A stretch of 64,000 nt of DNA. Source: Fasciola hepatica. Taxonomy: Eukaryota; Platyhelminthes; Trematoda; Plagiorchiida; Fasciolidae. The notes below the pieces were generated by a model, which ran no database searches, was not told the DNA's origin, and worked only from the letters and a program-made list of their open reading frames with translations. Shown piece by piece: positions 1-10,844 of this stretch (positions are counted from its first letter, which is position 1; every line of letters starts with the position of its first letter). Position numbers and translations under genes: made by a program. The DNA lies in the NCBI GenBank assembly GCA_948099385.1, contig CANUEZ040000151.1, positions 5,650,001 through 5,714,000 of the forward strand, written 5' to 3'.

Positions 1-595
1 AGTTGGGCGGCTGGATGTGGATGGAGTCCGTGGTAAACCAAACGGACATCACATCTGGCGAGGTCGCTGGAGTGATGGTGGAAGAAGTGGCAGGATGTAA
101 ACATGTAATCGTTGCGCACATTGTTAACGTTCATGAGGGGGGAATGTGATGCACCAAAATAGAAATGGGTACTGGGCGAGTATTTAAATGGCAGGTAAGT
201 ATTTACGTTTGATAATCGTTATCTAAGGGCCGAACATGATGACCGGAGAGATGCAAGAATGAAAATTGTCTGGGAGGATTTACCAAGATAGAATACCGGA
301 CATTGTGGTACGGAAGTGTATGGCAACAATAAATGTGAATTTTGCAAATATATTGATAACTCATAAAATAGAAGCGAGTTTTATCTCGGGAATTGGTTAA
401 GTTTGCTAATAGGACAAGCGGGCAGTTTGGCAAGAATCATCGGGAAACAAGGATAATGAACGGTAAGCCGAGTACGGAAACGGTCTTTTAACCCCGCGAT
501 AATTATGTGCTAGGGAAAGTAGATTTTTCTGGGCGTAAGAAGCAGTAAGTTAAGGTTGCGAAGATGGAGACAAGTTCGATGAAAAATAGGCGTGC
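1..595. other. Unassigned stretch with a polypurine-tract-like motif
   Basis: No convincing gene. Frame 3 is open from the left edge to a TGA at 147-149. It ends next to a purine run (gaggggggaa, about 135-144) followed by tgtgatg. That is the arrangement seen where the internal region of an LTR retrotransposon meets its 3' LTR, so this could be the tail of another LTR element. The rest to 595 is AT-richer and contains nothing I recognise. Confidence 0.25.
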
Positions 596-1417
596 ATGAA
601 ATCACGTGCGGTACACCTAGAAGTCGCACATTCGATGACGACCGATTCGTTTCTACGGGCCTTGCAAAGATTTATCAACCGAAGAGGCGTACCGGCCGAT
701 ATATACTCAGATAATGGATCGAACTTTGTGGGCGCTCAACGGGAATTGCAGCGTTGGCACAAGAACATAAACAGGGACGAACTGCAGAACCGAACCGTGG
801 CCTACGGCATACGATGGCATTTCAACCCCCCACAGGCCAGTCACCGAGGCGGCATATGGGAACGCATGATCCGGTCCGCCAGACGGATATTGCTGTCAAT
901 CATGGAGCAGCAGCCGCCCGACGACGAGACCCTGAACACCGTCATGACTGAGGTGGAGCGAATCCTGAACAACCGCCCCCTGGTTCCAGTATTGAACGGC
1001 GACCCCACCCACCTGGCGCTCACCCCGAACGACTTATTGACGCTAAGGTCGAACGAGGGTTTCCAAGGGCCGGTAAACCTTCGTGGGAGCTACCTCCACG
1101 GGTGGAAGCAAGCGAATTATCTGGCCAAGGTCTTCTGGAGGCGATGGCTACGGGAGTACCTACCGGCTTTGCAGACTCGACAGAAGTGGATGGCCAAAAC
1201 AAGACCATTCAAAGTTGGGGACGTGGTTATGATCGCCGACGAACGCGCACATTTCAGCGCTTGGTCTTTGGGAGTAGTTACGGAAACCATCAAAAGCACC
1301 GACGAAATGATAAGAACGGTGAAGGTGAAGACAGCTAACGGAGTGCTCATTCGTGACATACGCAGTATTAACCTACTCGAGAGCGAAGACGGAGGAGCTG
1401 ATAACCCTGTGGCCTAG
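596..1417 (+). pseudogene. BEL/Pao LTR retrotransposon integrase, 5'-truncated, with C-terminal DUF5641-like domain
   Basis: The 273-codon frame is the end of a BEL/Pao polyprotein. It starts inside the integrase core just after the usual first catalytic aspartate (motif CMKSRAVHLEV). It keeps the second aspartate in DNGSNFVGA (residue 39) and the glutamate in HRGGIWERM (residue 89). From about residue 160 a tail with a tryptophan-rich stretch (WKQANYLAKVFWRRWLREYLP) and KVGDVVMIADE matches the DUF5641 domain that follows integrase in BEL/Pao elements. Integrase inserts the cDNA into host DNA; this fragment lacks one of three catalytic acids. A TAG at 587-589 lies three codons upstream of the ATG, and no protease, RT or RNase H is visible before it, so the ATG is probably internal rather than a real start. 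No LTR could be assigned with confidence. Confidence 0.85.
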
Positions 1418-1501
1418 TAAACCTTTTTCACACCAGTAATCGAGGTGGATAAAGAAACACCATATATACCACACAATCTCCGTCAAACACGTTAAGGTGC
1501 T

Positions 1502-1836
1502 CGCGGTCTTTTCGTTGACATTACAGGAGGTTCTTTCCGATATGTGGTGATGAGTGCGATTCCATTATACATCCCGATACATACACACATGCACGACGCA
1601 CTCTACATCCCGTAAACCCATCATACATGTGACAGTGTTCTTTGTTCGCCTTTTGTTGACGCTACCGAATGCCCCTTGCACATGTGGAAGCAGTGGAGCT
1701 CAGGTCACACATGCATGCTACATTTACTCGTTTTCTTGCCACGCGGTCTTTTGTTGACATTGCAGAAAGTCCTCCTTTGATGTGTAGTTATAACTGTGAT
1801 TTCATTGTAACCCCGGCACACACACACACACTCAAG
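1502..1836. repeat. Imperfect internal direct repeat downstream of the BEL integrase
   Basis: A segment of about 95 bp starting cgcggtcttttcgttgaca at 1502 recurs in diverged form at 1742 (cgcggtcttttgttgacat), including the following g-t-g-a-t-t-c-a-t-t block and a CA-rich end. A shorter third echo (cgccttttgttgacgct) lies at about 1648. Directly after a BEL/Pao pol end this could be subrepeats of a 3' untranslated region or LTR; that link is inference. Confidence 0.55.
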
Positions 1837-2102
1837 CGCGTACATCCAGGACCGGACGGCCCCGTACGAGGACAACGTCTATGTGACCATTCACGCCCGC
1901 CATCGGTCATTTGGTCTTGTGGAAGATGCAGACTAGCCTCACGTCTATGTAGCCAATGGGTTAGGTGCGACCAGTAGTAGAACGTCGACGACGAGCATTA
2001 GACGCGCGCACTGACAGCAGGGCCTAGGCAGGTAGGAAGAATCAGTACCTTTATACCGAACCTTTGACTCTGCTAAGGATCCAGGAGGATTTTGGTGGGC
2101 GG
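1837..2102. other. No recognisable feature
   Basis: A stretch between the BEL-associated direct repeat and the first LTR-like repeat. A short (CA)n tract lies near 1818-1832. No coding similarity seen in any frame. Confidence 0.3.
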
Positions 2103-2481
2103 TGTAACAGCCGGTCGTGGAAAATCCCCCTTTTTCCCTCGCGATTCAGTGTTTTTTCCCAACATCACTCATTTCCATACACTATTGACTTGTCTTTACG
2201 AACTGGTTGTTTTTCTGGACCAATTGTTGTTTGTTCGCGCCCAGAGCGCTATTTTGGCACATACTTGTTCAGGACCTGCGTGACGCACGTGCTGTTTGCT
2301 CACACGCTGCTATTCGGTTTCTCGTTGTTGAGACTTTGTGATCGTATTATTGAGGTTTGTATATTGTTTACGTCATTGTTTATTTTAATAATCTAGTATC
2401 GTAGAATTATCACGGATAATCGCCTTCTGATTTCGGGATCCGTTGCGAATTTGGCTACGCATTGCTCAAACGTTCGTAACA
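2103..2481 (+). repeat. LTR-like repeat, copy 1 (probably gypsy-type, diverged)
   Basis: Begins tgtaacagccggtcgtgg and ends cgttcgtaaca, giving the TG...CA termini typical of LTRs; a purine-rich run precedes it. Its first 25 or so bases and last 150 or so are recognisably homologous to 4151-4716, including ctttgtg..cgtat..ttgaggtttgta and a shared ccgtt block. Whether the two are LTRs of one old element or two solo LTRs cannot be decided, because no pol gene is visible between them. Confidence 0.4.
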
Positions 2482-4150
2482 CAGGGGTATACACCAGCCC
2501 ACTGTGTTGGGCTGGGAATAAGGTCATTATCGGTCTACCGCATAACAGGCCCGAGGTGCTGTGAATCCGCGTCCGTAAGAGCTAACTGAGTTTGCAACAT
2601 TAAACCTAGTTAATGTTTTCCGGTTCAGCAGGATCCAAGAAAATCTTACCATTCGGGGTTCGTGTGACCGGGTGGGTACTCTGAGGAAATAAGCCCAAGG
2701 ACTAGACGAGGGAGCAACTGGAATACCCTAAGAACTCCAGCGGTAAGCTCGTATGAGTTGATTTGGGGATACATGACACGTGCTTCTATGAAGCATTACC
2801 AGGTCTGGTGCTGCGGGATGGTGTCGGGTCTTGGTTCGCAGAAGGTGGCAGTTAAGCTGAGTTGTAAACCAGAAGGTGGATTGGATGCTAGAATACAGGA
2901 AAAGCCTTTTTTCACCAAAAGTAGAAAAAAGGGGGAAGCATGAATGGAAAATGTGAACCGTTTCCCCATTTTCTTCTGTATACGTAGGTCTGTAGTGCAA
3001 TGTATCTGTGGTCTGGTCAGTTAACGTAGTGTTCAGGTCACTAGGATAAACCCGAAGCTACTGTGGCCTCTGTAACTGAAGTCAGCATACACGCCAGGCC
3101 TACATAAGGAGGGTACGGAGTGATAGAAACTAAGGGCGAGAGGTGGATATGCATATGTGGAGAGCCCGGGGCGCAGCCACCCCAGTCGGTCTAGTGTGTG
3201 AAAGCCATAATTACTTTCAGCCAAAAAGGGCCATGTCGGGCTTCCCCCTCGCAGGATCATGTCTGAGCCGAAGGGAGACAAACCTTCAACTGAAAGGTGG
3301 CCAAGTCCCTTACAGCTCGATAAAGGTGATACTCACAGATAAACTTGGTACCGGCGCGTCACTTTCGTTTGCCCTGCACCTTCTTATCGAAAATTTGACA
3401 GACCTATCGGGCAGCAGCTGTTGTTATTGAGAACTGCATGATTTTCCGATGGATCGCTTATGTGGATTCCTTGTTTATGGAACTCGTATTCTCCTCCGGC
3501 TGACAGCAACTGATTCTCCAAGTCTATCACTATCGGTCTGTAAACATCAACATCTATAAACTCATTTACATTACAAAAACACTACTTGGCGCTGACAGAA
3601 CTAGTGAATTCAGCATTAATTAGAGATTCGATAACACCCAAACTGACCTCATAGATTTGTCCGGCTAATTCCTGTCGTTTTATAGGGGCCTTAAGTCTTC
3701 ATCTGAAAATTTCCAGTGAGTTTTCTTTTCAAGGTTCCCCTGAGCGGCGTAAGTCACAAGAATCTCGATTCCAGCAGCGATTAGCCAGTTCTCGCGAATC
3801 CCAAAACCGGGACAATGTCCAGTTGTCGTTTCTACAGTGCCAAGTTGAAAATCACGAAAAGTAAAGTACATAGGAAAGTTAAGTATGCGAATAAATAGAC
3901 CCACCGGTAGAACCGAAAGGTTCAAACTTCCGCGGTCCAAGTCGGCTACCAGGAGCGGCTCAAGGCCTAGTTCAAACGTTTTACACAAGCAAACGCGTGT
4001 AAAGTTGTTGTGTTTTGACAAGCTTAGCGACGTGATGTCAAATTTAGTCACGTTCACAAAGTAGGTAGAACATTCCGAAGGGTTCTTGATATGTCCTCCG
4101 CACAAGGTATTCTCACCCATCAATTTCAAGATATCTCCTCTCCCCGACGC
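2482..4150. other. Degraded DNA between two LTR-like repeats
   Basis: No recognisable protein domain. A short perfect inverted repeat (ccagccca / tgggctgg, about 2492-2514) could form a hairpin. The longest open frame is 149 codons on the minus strand (3680-4129), without a motif I can identify. If the flanking repeats are LTRs of one element, this would be its internal region, but it is too short for gag-pol and no reverse transcriptase motif is present. Confidence 0.25.
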
Positions 4151-4716
4151 CGTAACCTGCCGGTGGAAAATTCTGCACTTTTGAGGTTCTACCTTTCTTC
4201 CATCAGCTGCAATCGCCCGCTTTTCGGGTGTCTGTTATATATTCTGGGAACTTCCTTATCTTTTCGTTGGAAAAATTCCCCTTACGCACTCAATAACGTA
4301 CCCTTGGTTACTCATACACAACTTTCACCGGTATGCCTCAAATGTACATGTGTGGAAATCCTCCCTAGTCGTTGTCACATACTTGTATTTTTGGGACTAT
4401 GCTATTTATCATATTGACTCTTGGGCAAGTACAGTACGCATCAACCACTGCACTAGAGCATTTGTTTATATTTTGCTCATGTGCCGTGGCATATTTCTGA
4501 TTTGAACTAGGGCTGCCTTGACGGTTGTATACGACAGTGACCTATGCCGAACTCTGATCTTCGTAGGTAAACTTTGTGGCCGTATAGTTGAGGTTTGTAC
4601 AAAATTTATGTGAGTTCAATTTATTAATCCAGTAACGTAGAATCAGTGAATCGATCTAATTTTGACCTAAGGACCCGTTAGTTAAGCTAGCTTTACGCAC
4701 GATAGGGATAACCGTG
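4151..4716 (+). repeat. LTR-like repeat, copy 2
   Basis: Starts cgtaacctgccggtggaaaa, matching the start of the 2103 repeat, and shares its distal block (ctttgtggccgtatagttga at about 4570 versus ctttgtgatcgtattattga at about 2334). It ends near ataaccgtgaca. It is about 190 bp longer than copy 1, so one copy carries an insertion or the other a deletion. The divergence indicates great age. Confidence 0.4.
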
Positions 4717-5740
4717 ACAATATGTGCCTCATAACAACTAGCCTCAGATGGTGATCTCGAACGAGCACCCACATATGGTCCTACTGCACCCGCCTTGTGT
4801 GCATTTTATCTTACAAATTTGATAACAAAATTCGTTTCAGCCTTTCCATGCCTGGCCGACTCTTTGCGCTGCAATGGCCTTATCTGTGATGAATTCGTAT
4901 TTACCACCTAAATCCTTGGCATTTTACTCTGTTGATAATTAGTCCAGATTCACTGTACTTCTGCCGAAAAGAGGACCCTCCTTTCATTATTTGTGAATTT
5001 TTTATCGTGCTCAGTTTCATAGTTCACCCTGGCCGTGCTTTTGCATGTGAATCTTGACCACGGCCGAGGCAAGCATTTCTATTTTCATTATCATTGACAA
5101 ATGAACGATGAAAGCTACTTTGTAGCAATCATAAATGTGTTGAAATCTAGAGGCATGCAGTAATTTGAAGTTAGTTAGGTGATTTTCTTGGTCAGATGCA
5201 AAGTAGGTCCGGTCCCTGCCAACTTTCTAGGCGTGCCCGGCAGTCCTCGCCCTCTTTTGCGCTCCGCATTACCAGATGGCCATCCCGTGTCTGTGATTAT
5301 CGCTTGTTCAGCTAGAATGACTTGGCAGGTCATTCAAAAGGCAACCCTATGCCACGGAAGCGCCGAACATTGTAGAGCAAGCTAATTCAATAAGAAGAAC
5401 TATCTGAATACCACGAGCGTTGCTCTACAAACTTGAGCGGCCGGAAGACTTCTCAATACAGGATCTCTCTTTCAAAAACCAAGACTTCAATTCTGAAAAT
5501 GCTAGCTCTAGTAGATTTTTAGCTTTACGTTTACCGTAATCCTTGGCTGGAAAGTCTTCCAAAATGCCTTTCTGTCTTGATCTAATTCAAGCCACCTTGG
5601 GAAATGGTGTGTCAACCACGAAGCCTGACCAAACTCCTGGATGTAGTCATGTCTACAGATTTGATGCCACATCACGAATCTTCCTCCCGGTGTAAAGCCG
5701 TCGTCGTTGGCTCTACAAATCCCGAATCAGTTAGGGCGAA
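4717..5740. other. No recognisable feature
   Basis: Only short open frames with no motif I recognise. The region may be old retroelement sequence, since it lies between LTR-like DNA and a CR1 relic, but nothing in it shows this directly. Confidence 0.25.
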
Positions 5741-5749
5741 CTACAAGCA

Positions 5750-6680
5750 TAGTGGCCAGCCGGGACCGCAACATGTGGACCACTGCTGACTTTTTCCCGC
5801 TCCTTGTTGTGCCTTATACGATCCCTCCACAAATTCGTCCTCTTTCGCCGCCCTCACCACCCATCGCCGCCTTATTTTACCCTGATCTCACTCCACGCCA
5901 TACAAAATGCTCCTTCCCACCAAAGCCTCCCTCAGCATCAGTCATTTTGCTACCGTTCTACCCCCTCGCTCCCATTTCTCGGAGCCCTGTGAGATACCCG
6001 CCACTTCAGCCAGTTCTACCCATATGGTTTCATCCGCCTCATTTCAATCCCACTTATCCCGCCCTCCGTCACCCTCCTTGAAAGGCCACCATCAAAATCA
6101 TGATTACTCCACAACCTTTGCACTTCACCTTCCTAATAACGTACGCTCTGTCGTACATAGTATCAATTCACTAGAGCTCACGGTAACGTAAGCTTACCCA
6201 GATATTATTTTCGTGACGGAAACTTGACTATCCGAGCACACACACACACACCAGTTGCGTTAGTATTCCAGGCTATCAAACCTCCCCCAGTCCGAGGCTT
6301 CCCCGAAGAGTTGGTGGGTGCCTGGCATATATTCGATGCTTTATTCATCCATCCGCTTTATCCCAAGCGACTCCTGATCAGTTAACAGACTGCCTGTGGC
6401 TGTGTTTGGATTGGAATAACAGCAGCCGCCTATCAGGTTGCGCTCATCGCCCTCCTGGTCTTGACCCACATAGTATCGAAGCCGCCATCGGTGCCTTCAA
6501 ATCTGCTACTGACCAAACTTCCAGTTACAAAATCACTGAAGGGGACTTCCATTTCCCGAAAATCTAGCCAGCACACCTCGGCCCTCATCTCCTGTATACA
6601 TCTGGGTCTATGGTGCCAAACTCTCAAGTCTCCGACAAGGGGCAACAACAACCTCCACCAAGTATTCACCCTTGGCCACA
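5750..6680 (+). pseudogene. CR1-A-like non-LTR relic (ORF1 end and ORF2 endonuclease)
   Basis: Across several frames I read a proline-rich ORF1 end (5850-6080) resembling the proline-rich end of ORF1 at 9593-10840. Apurinic-type endonuclease pieces follow: PDIIFVTET followed by a stop where tryptophan is expected (about 6200-6230), DCLWLCLDW, then HRPPG and EGDFHFPKI (6391-6562). These line up in order with LTETWL, DCLWAVF, YRPP and GDFNSP of the complete CR1-A copy. The invariant GDFN asparagine is histidine here. Frameshifts, stops and a (CA)n run at about 6238-6253 interrupt it. No reverse transcriptase domain follows. Confidence 0.6.
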
Positions 6681-6838
6681 CTGCTGCCAAAACTCAGGTA
6701 AAACATCATTTCCCCGGTAGTGACTGTGACGATCGCCTGTAGAGAAATCTTCAAGGACCGTATAGTTTCGTGTTTGAGTAGTATCACTCGGTCACGCACT
6801 ATTTGCGTGTTTCCGTACCTTCAAGTTTTTATGGACCA

Positions 6839-6884
6839 ACCTATGGTAATGGCAATGGTAATCGTAATGGTAGTGGTAAAGGTT
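6839..6884. repeat. Degenerate GGTAAT-type microsatellite
   Basis: A short imperfect run of ggtaat/ggcaat/cgtaat/ggtagt hexamers. Confidence 0.6.
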
Positions 6885-7784
6885 CATTTTTCGCAAATGG
6901 ACGAGATGCGTGAAAGTTGCATGATCAGAGTTTACAGATCACGCAAGTGTACAGAATTGGTCAGAATTTTACTGACAGTGTACAAGGCAGAGTAAAATGA
7001 AAGGTCAAATTGGATTTGCCACATTGACATGGAAATTAAAGGCTGCTCAGCCAGGTCATCAACCGGAAATCGGGAGAAAATGACTCTGTCTTGTAAATCA
7101 AAAATATCGCAGAATTCCACAAAAGAGAACAAGGACCATATTAAATTCATCTGTAGAAAGCCAGCGCAAGAAGTAACTTGGAACCAAGAAGCTCCGCCAG
7201 CCTCGCTACCGAAACAAACTGCTGAAGTGTGAGTTGCTCTGCAGCTACCGCCGGTGGGAGGACCCGCTCGATATTTAACATTTGAAATCCCCCGTTGTAG
7301 TTACTCTTGTCCTTGAAGGCTGGCTTTTAAAACCTTCACCCGATCTCCGTGGACGCGATGGTCACTGAGTCATGCTCGTTTACGGTAATGAGGTCACCAG
7401 TGGGCAAGGCCCGGTGCGGTAGGGAGAGGTGTTAAGGCGAGGCAGGTATAGAGGGTACACAGCATGACGTCCGGGAGACATGGTTTTATCCTAGGTACGG
7501 AGAGCTGACGGAGGCAATAAACGCCGTGTGCTGTGAACACCAGAAGCTAACATGGGTCTGCTCTAGACGCAAGATCAGATCCAGGACTAATGTTGCGCAG
7601 GGGAAGCCAACAGCTGGGCTTGCCAATAGCACTGCTAAATGAAGGCTGTCAATCTTACCGAATTGTGTCTGAATCAGGATTAAAGCAAGAAAGAAAGAAT
7701 CAGAGAGGATGGATCTTCGGTAGTGATACACATTGAACCCATGAAGAATACTGAAGTAATTCCATTGGAGAAATACCCGATAAC
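6885..7784. other. No recognisable feature
   Basis: Short open frames on both strands with no identifiable domain. The region may include the unrecognised 5' untranslated part of the CR1-B element that follows. Confidence 0.25.
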
Positions 7785-8310
7785 GTGAGGTCTATAGTCG
7801 GAAATCGCCGGGGGTTTGAGAATAAGACTCTACTGCTGGAAGCCAGGATGAAAGCAATAGAAGGCGCAAACCATTATCCCACGACCACGCCACGGCAACC
7901 GGTGAAGAATAGCGATATCGCACTGGGAAGAAATAGGGATGCAGTTGTCGGAAGGATGGCGCAGCCCGTAATCAGAGAACTCATAAAACGGGCCTTTCGG
8001 TTAGAAACTTGGCAAATAGAAGGCAGGACACACCCTAAGCCACTGCTCGTAGGATTCGCAAACCTGACACCGCGATAGGTTTCTGGAAGAAGCGGATTGG
8101 ATAAAGGAAGCGTCTCAGGGTGCGATGACGGTGGAGCCAAACGATCAATCCAACCATAGGGATAAACCATCCATAGTGAGCACGGAAGGAAGTGCCATTA
8201 TCTGGACTACGTTGCCACGCGTAACTCTTAGACGAATTAACAAAGTAAGAGCCAACCGTTTTCAACACACCAGTGGGAGCAGTAGCCTTCCTAGAATTTG
8301 TGGCTAGGAG
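7785..8310 (+). pseudogene. Probable CR1-B ORF1 relic
   Basis: A patchy frame reads VIRELIKRAFRLETWQIEGR and then RTHPKPLLVGFANLTPR (up to about 8078). After an in-frame stop it continues as AMTVEPNDQSNHRDK in another frame from about 8125. Polar text ending in a PLLV-type core of this kind is what I would expect from the nucleic-acid-binding ORF1 of fluke CR1 elements, and it lies directly upstream of the CR1-B endonuclease in the same orientation. No zinc knuckle is visible. The family assignment is inference from position and style. Confidence 0.4.
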
Positions 8311-8466
8311 GCCATTGCAGGGTATTACCCCAAAGAGCCACTATCATGAGGATTTAGTAGCGTCCACGTCAAAACACAGAAAAGATGGTCGGGACTAGAA
8401 ATGGACCATTACAGTGCCTCCTCGGACATTGGCCCCAGTTGGAGGATGGCTGCCACGCAAGCTGCT

Positions 8467-9261
8467 TACACGAATGCATCGAACACAGGAAATAAATGGG
8501 GTGAGCTACGGGCGCGCATGCACACGGTGGACGTCATCGCAGTCACGGAAACGTGGCTGTAACTGGACGAGAAGTTAAATCGCCTCGCCCGAGAGAGAGA
8601 ACTTCACTGTGGTCGGGGTAGACAGAGGGCAAAGGATTCGGAGGAGGAGCCATGCTATTAGTGGCGGGCCAAAACACTTGCATGGACGGAGGGTGGCTAT
8701 CAACACCAAACGTGCAGATAGTCGAGGTTATAGGGCAGTTAAGGGGATATAAATTAGCCGTGTCTCGCGTATGCAGGGGACCATCGGCGGAAGGTGATGA
8801 AGACGAGGAACTACTTCGGTTTCTCAGAACCACCATAGCGGGCAGAAATGAGCTTCTCATGGGAGACTTCAATGCTGCAGATTTTAACTGGTCAACGGGG
8901 ACAGCTCAGTGGGATCGTTCAGAGAAAAGCTAGCAGCCTTATTGCACGACGAAGCTCTCGTCCAACATGTCGATCAAGAGACCAGTGGAGGAGGGCGGTG
9001 CAAGCAGCATCGACGCTGGATCTTGTGATAACAAGGTATCCAAATGATATTGTGAGCATGAAAATGCAAGCTCCACTAGGAAAAAGCGACCAAGCAACCA
9101 TCTACACCAAGTTCAGTCTTGTAGGCGTACCGGTTCCGGTAAAAATGCGAAAGTTTTCCAAGATAAATGAAGATGATCTGACGATAGCTCTACTGGTAAA
9201 CTGGGAAGTGGAATCGGGAAAATGCATAGTCCAAGCTCAGTGGGAGAAAGTAAAGGGCAAC
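8467..9261 (+). pseudogene. CR1-B ORF2, endonuclease part, interrupted by CR1-A
   Basis: The apurinic-type endonuclease nicks target DNA to prime reverse transcription. In order I see VDVIAVTETWL (about 8530-8562, stop right after), a glycine-rich GGGAML, LLMGDFNAADFNWS (about 8850-8893), LDLVIT (9016-9033) and LGKSDQATI (about 9078-9104), where the catalytic SDH histidine is glutamine. The frame changes at about 8600 and 8920. The text ends VKGN at 9259-9261 and resumes at 13885 as N-ILRLKDEVAPI in the right order. The two parts therefore look like halves of one CR1-B element split by the CR1-A insertion, with AAC as a 3-bp target duplication. Confidence 0.8.
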
Positions 9262-9354
9262 TTTTAGGGTCAGATGCAATTTACTTATTGTTTCCACCTT
9301 ACTCTGCCAGGGCTGATACTGCACAAAATTTATGCCTTTCAGAAAAAGAAAATC

Positions 9355-9466
9355 ACGCAGTGTTGGGAGCTACGGAAACGCGCCGACAACACAACTATCT
9401 GGACACACGATTGGCTCTAGCCACACCAAGTCCTGTGCAAACTGAACTGAACTGAACTGAACTAAA
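9355..9466 (+). repeat. Shared 110-bp repeat with (TGAAC)n tract, copy 1
   Basis: Reads cagtgttggga... then ctggacacacgattggc, then tcctgtgca followed by about four and a half actga/tgaac pentamers. A diverged relative lies at 16335-16447, upstream of the truncated CR1-A copy. Here it falls in the inferred CR1-A 5' untranslated region. It could be part of CR1-A or an independent short repeat. Confidence 0.5.
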
Positions 9467-9592
9467 CTGCGGTACACCAGCGGTGTGGTCGTCTCCCTCG
9501 GTGAGTGTAGCTGTTTTTGAAATTTTTAGAACACACAGCTCGTCCTCCTCCATTTAAGTTTATCTTTATCTGGGCTGACTGGATCCTGAATA

Positions 9593-10840
9593 ATGTCAAT
9601 GCCCCCCACCGTTGATATAACCGCTTGCTCAGATGAGGCTACTTTCCCCATGAGGCAGTGTGATTCCCCCTCTTTGGCCAATGCCTCACTCCTCAATACG
9701 GACGAAACGGTCCTTCATAATGCGCTGGCAACGAATGCACTAAAATGTGCAGTCCAAAGTCAGGCTGCAGAGATAGCCGAGTTAAGGGCCACCGTCCACA
9801 CCCTTAAGGATGAGCTGTCCAGCCTGAGGAGTTTGGTAATCAAATCCCTCCCGGTGTCCCAGGCAGCCGATCAGGTTTGTAGAGTTTCTGAGCAGCAAAT
9901 TCTTGACGCCGCCAAGATTTTACAAGATACCGAGAATTGCTCCAAGCGAGTCATCCTTTGGGGCCGCTTCCTCAGTTCAGATCACCCTCATGACACCTAC
10001 GCCCAGGTGTTTAACCGCCTTAAGCTCCCTTTCCCACTTAAAGGTCGGTCCACTTGGTTGGTAACCAAACGCACCAACCGAGTTCACAGTATTCTCATTG
10101 TAATGGGTTCCACAGATGCAGCCAAACGAATTGTTTCCTTGGCCGCAAAGCTCAAGGAAGAAATTAAAGGGCTCAAGGGCGTATCCATTGATAAGCCACT
10201 TCATCTGAGGCTCCGCAGTGAGAAGGCTAAGCCAAAAATTCCACAAAAAGCTGATCCTAAGCTCAGAGTGCTGCCAGTTGTCCAGGTAACTCGCCTTGAG
10301 GACCGAGCTGCATGCCCACCATCCCTCGCTTCCCTACTGACACCATTTCCCGTCGCCGAAAGTACTCCCAGTAGTAGGCCTAGTGCCACTAAACATCTGT
10401 CGCCTACGAAAAGCATCCCAGGCCCCATCATAGCCAACGAGACTCACTCATCCTTGAGCCCAGACATGAACCTGCAACCTGTTTCTACTGAAAGAAGCAG
10501 TGAGGAGGTTAAAGCACCAGATAATATATCTGGTGCTGTCATGAAAAATAAGCTCACCAACAAGAGAACTCAGAATAGGGCATCAAGCAGTGCGCAGAAG
10601 GGCAAACCACAAAAGGCAGCCCACCCTTTTCGGAGACCGAAGGATGTAGGCCGCCCACCTGGATTGATACCCTCCAGGTTACTAGACATCAAAACCTACC
10701 GTTCCCCCCAGCAGTCTGCTTACCCTCTAGCCCCCCAATATCTTCAGCCCCCGACTCTCCCAGGACCTCCTTTCCATCCTCAAATCCCCCTCCTCAAACC
10801 CAAAACCAGCTGCCTCTGGCGATTCTGCAACAACTCCTGA
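9593..10840 (+). CDS. CR1-A ORF1 protein (nucleic-acid-binding, putative)
   Basis: An uninterrupted 415-codon frame starting at the ATG just downstream of the 5' untranslated region. By position it is ORF1, whose products in CR1-type elements bind element RNA in the ribonucleoprotein. Visible parts: a short leucine/alanine heptad segment (about residues 53-84, SQAAEIAELRATVHTLKDEL) that could form a coiled coil; a mixed basic/hydrophobic region (about 113-205) with conserved-looking WGRF and STWLVTKRTNR; then a low-complexity serine/proline/lysine-rich second half with a PPxxPGPPFHP end. I see no CCHC zinc knuckle. ORF2 lies in the +1 frame relative to ORF1, and that frame is open from 10731, so the ORFs overlap by about 110 nt. 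Confidence 0.75.
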   Translation: MSMPPTVDITACSDEATFPMRQCDSPSLANASLLNTDETVLHNALATNALKCAVQSQAAEIAELRATVHTLKDELSSLRSLVIKSLPVSQAADQVCRVSEQQILDAAKILQDTENCSKRVILWGRFLSSDHPHDTYAQVFNRLKLPFPLKGRSTWLVTKRTNRVHSILIVMGSTDAAKRIVSLAAKLKEEIKGLKGVSIDKPLHLRLRSEKAKPKIPQKADPKLRVLPVVQVTRLEDRAACPPSLASLLTPFPVAESTPSSRPSATKHLSPTKSIPGPIIANETHSSLSPDMNLQPVSTERSSEEVKAPDNISGAVMKNKLTNKRTQNRASSSAQKGKPQKAAHPFRRPKDVGRPPGLIPSRLLDIKTYRSPQQSAYPLAPQYLQPPTLPGPPFHPQIPLLKPKTSCLWRFCNNS

Positions 10841-10844
10841 GCAT

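Noticed and set aside
1858..1870. Possible RT 'GPDGP' motif
   Set aside because: A few residues only, with no surrounding RT text.
3680..4129. 149-codon minus-strand frame as a gene
   Set aside because: No recognisable domain, no start or splice context, and it sits in degraded repeat DNA.
7230..7450. Minus-strand text resembling a gypsy integrase tail (GDRVKVLKA)
   Set aside because: Too short and isolated; no other pol motif nearby on that strand.
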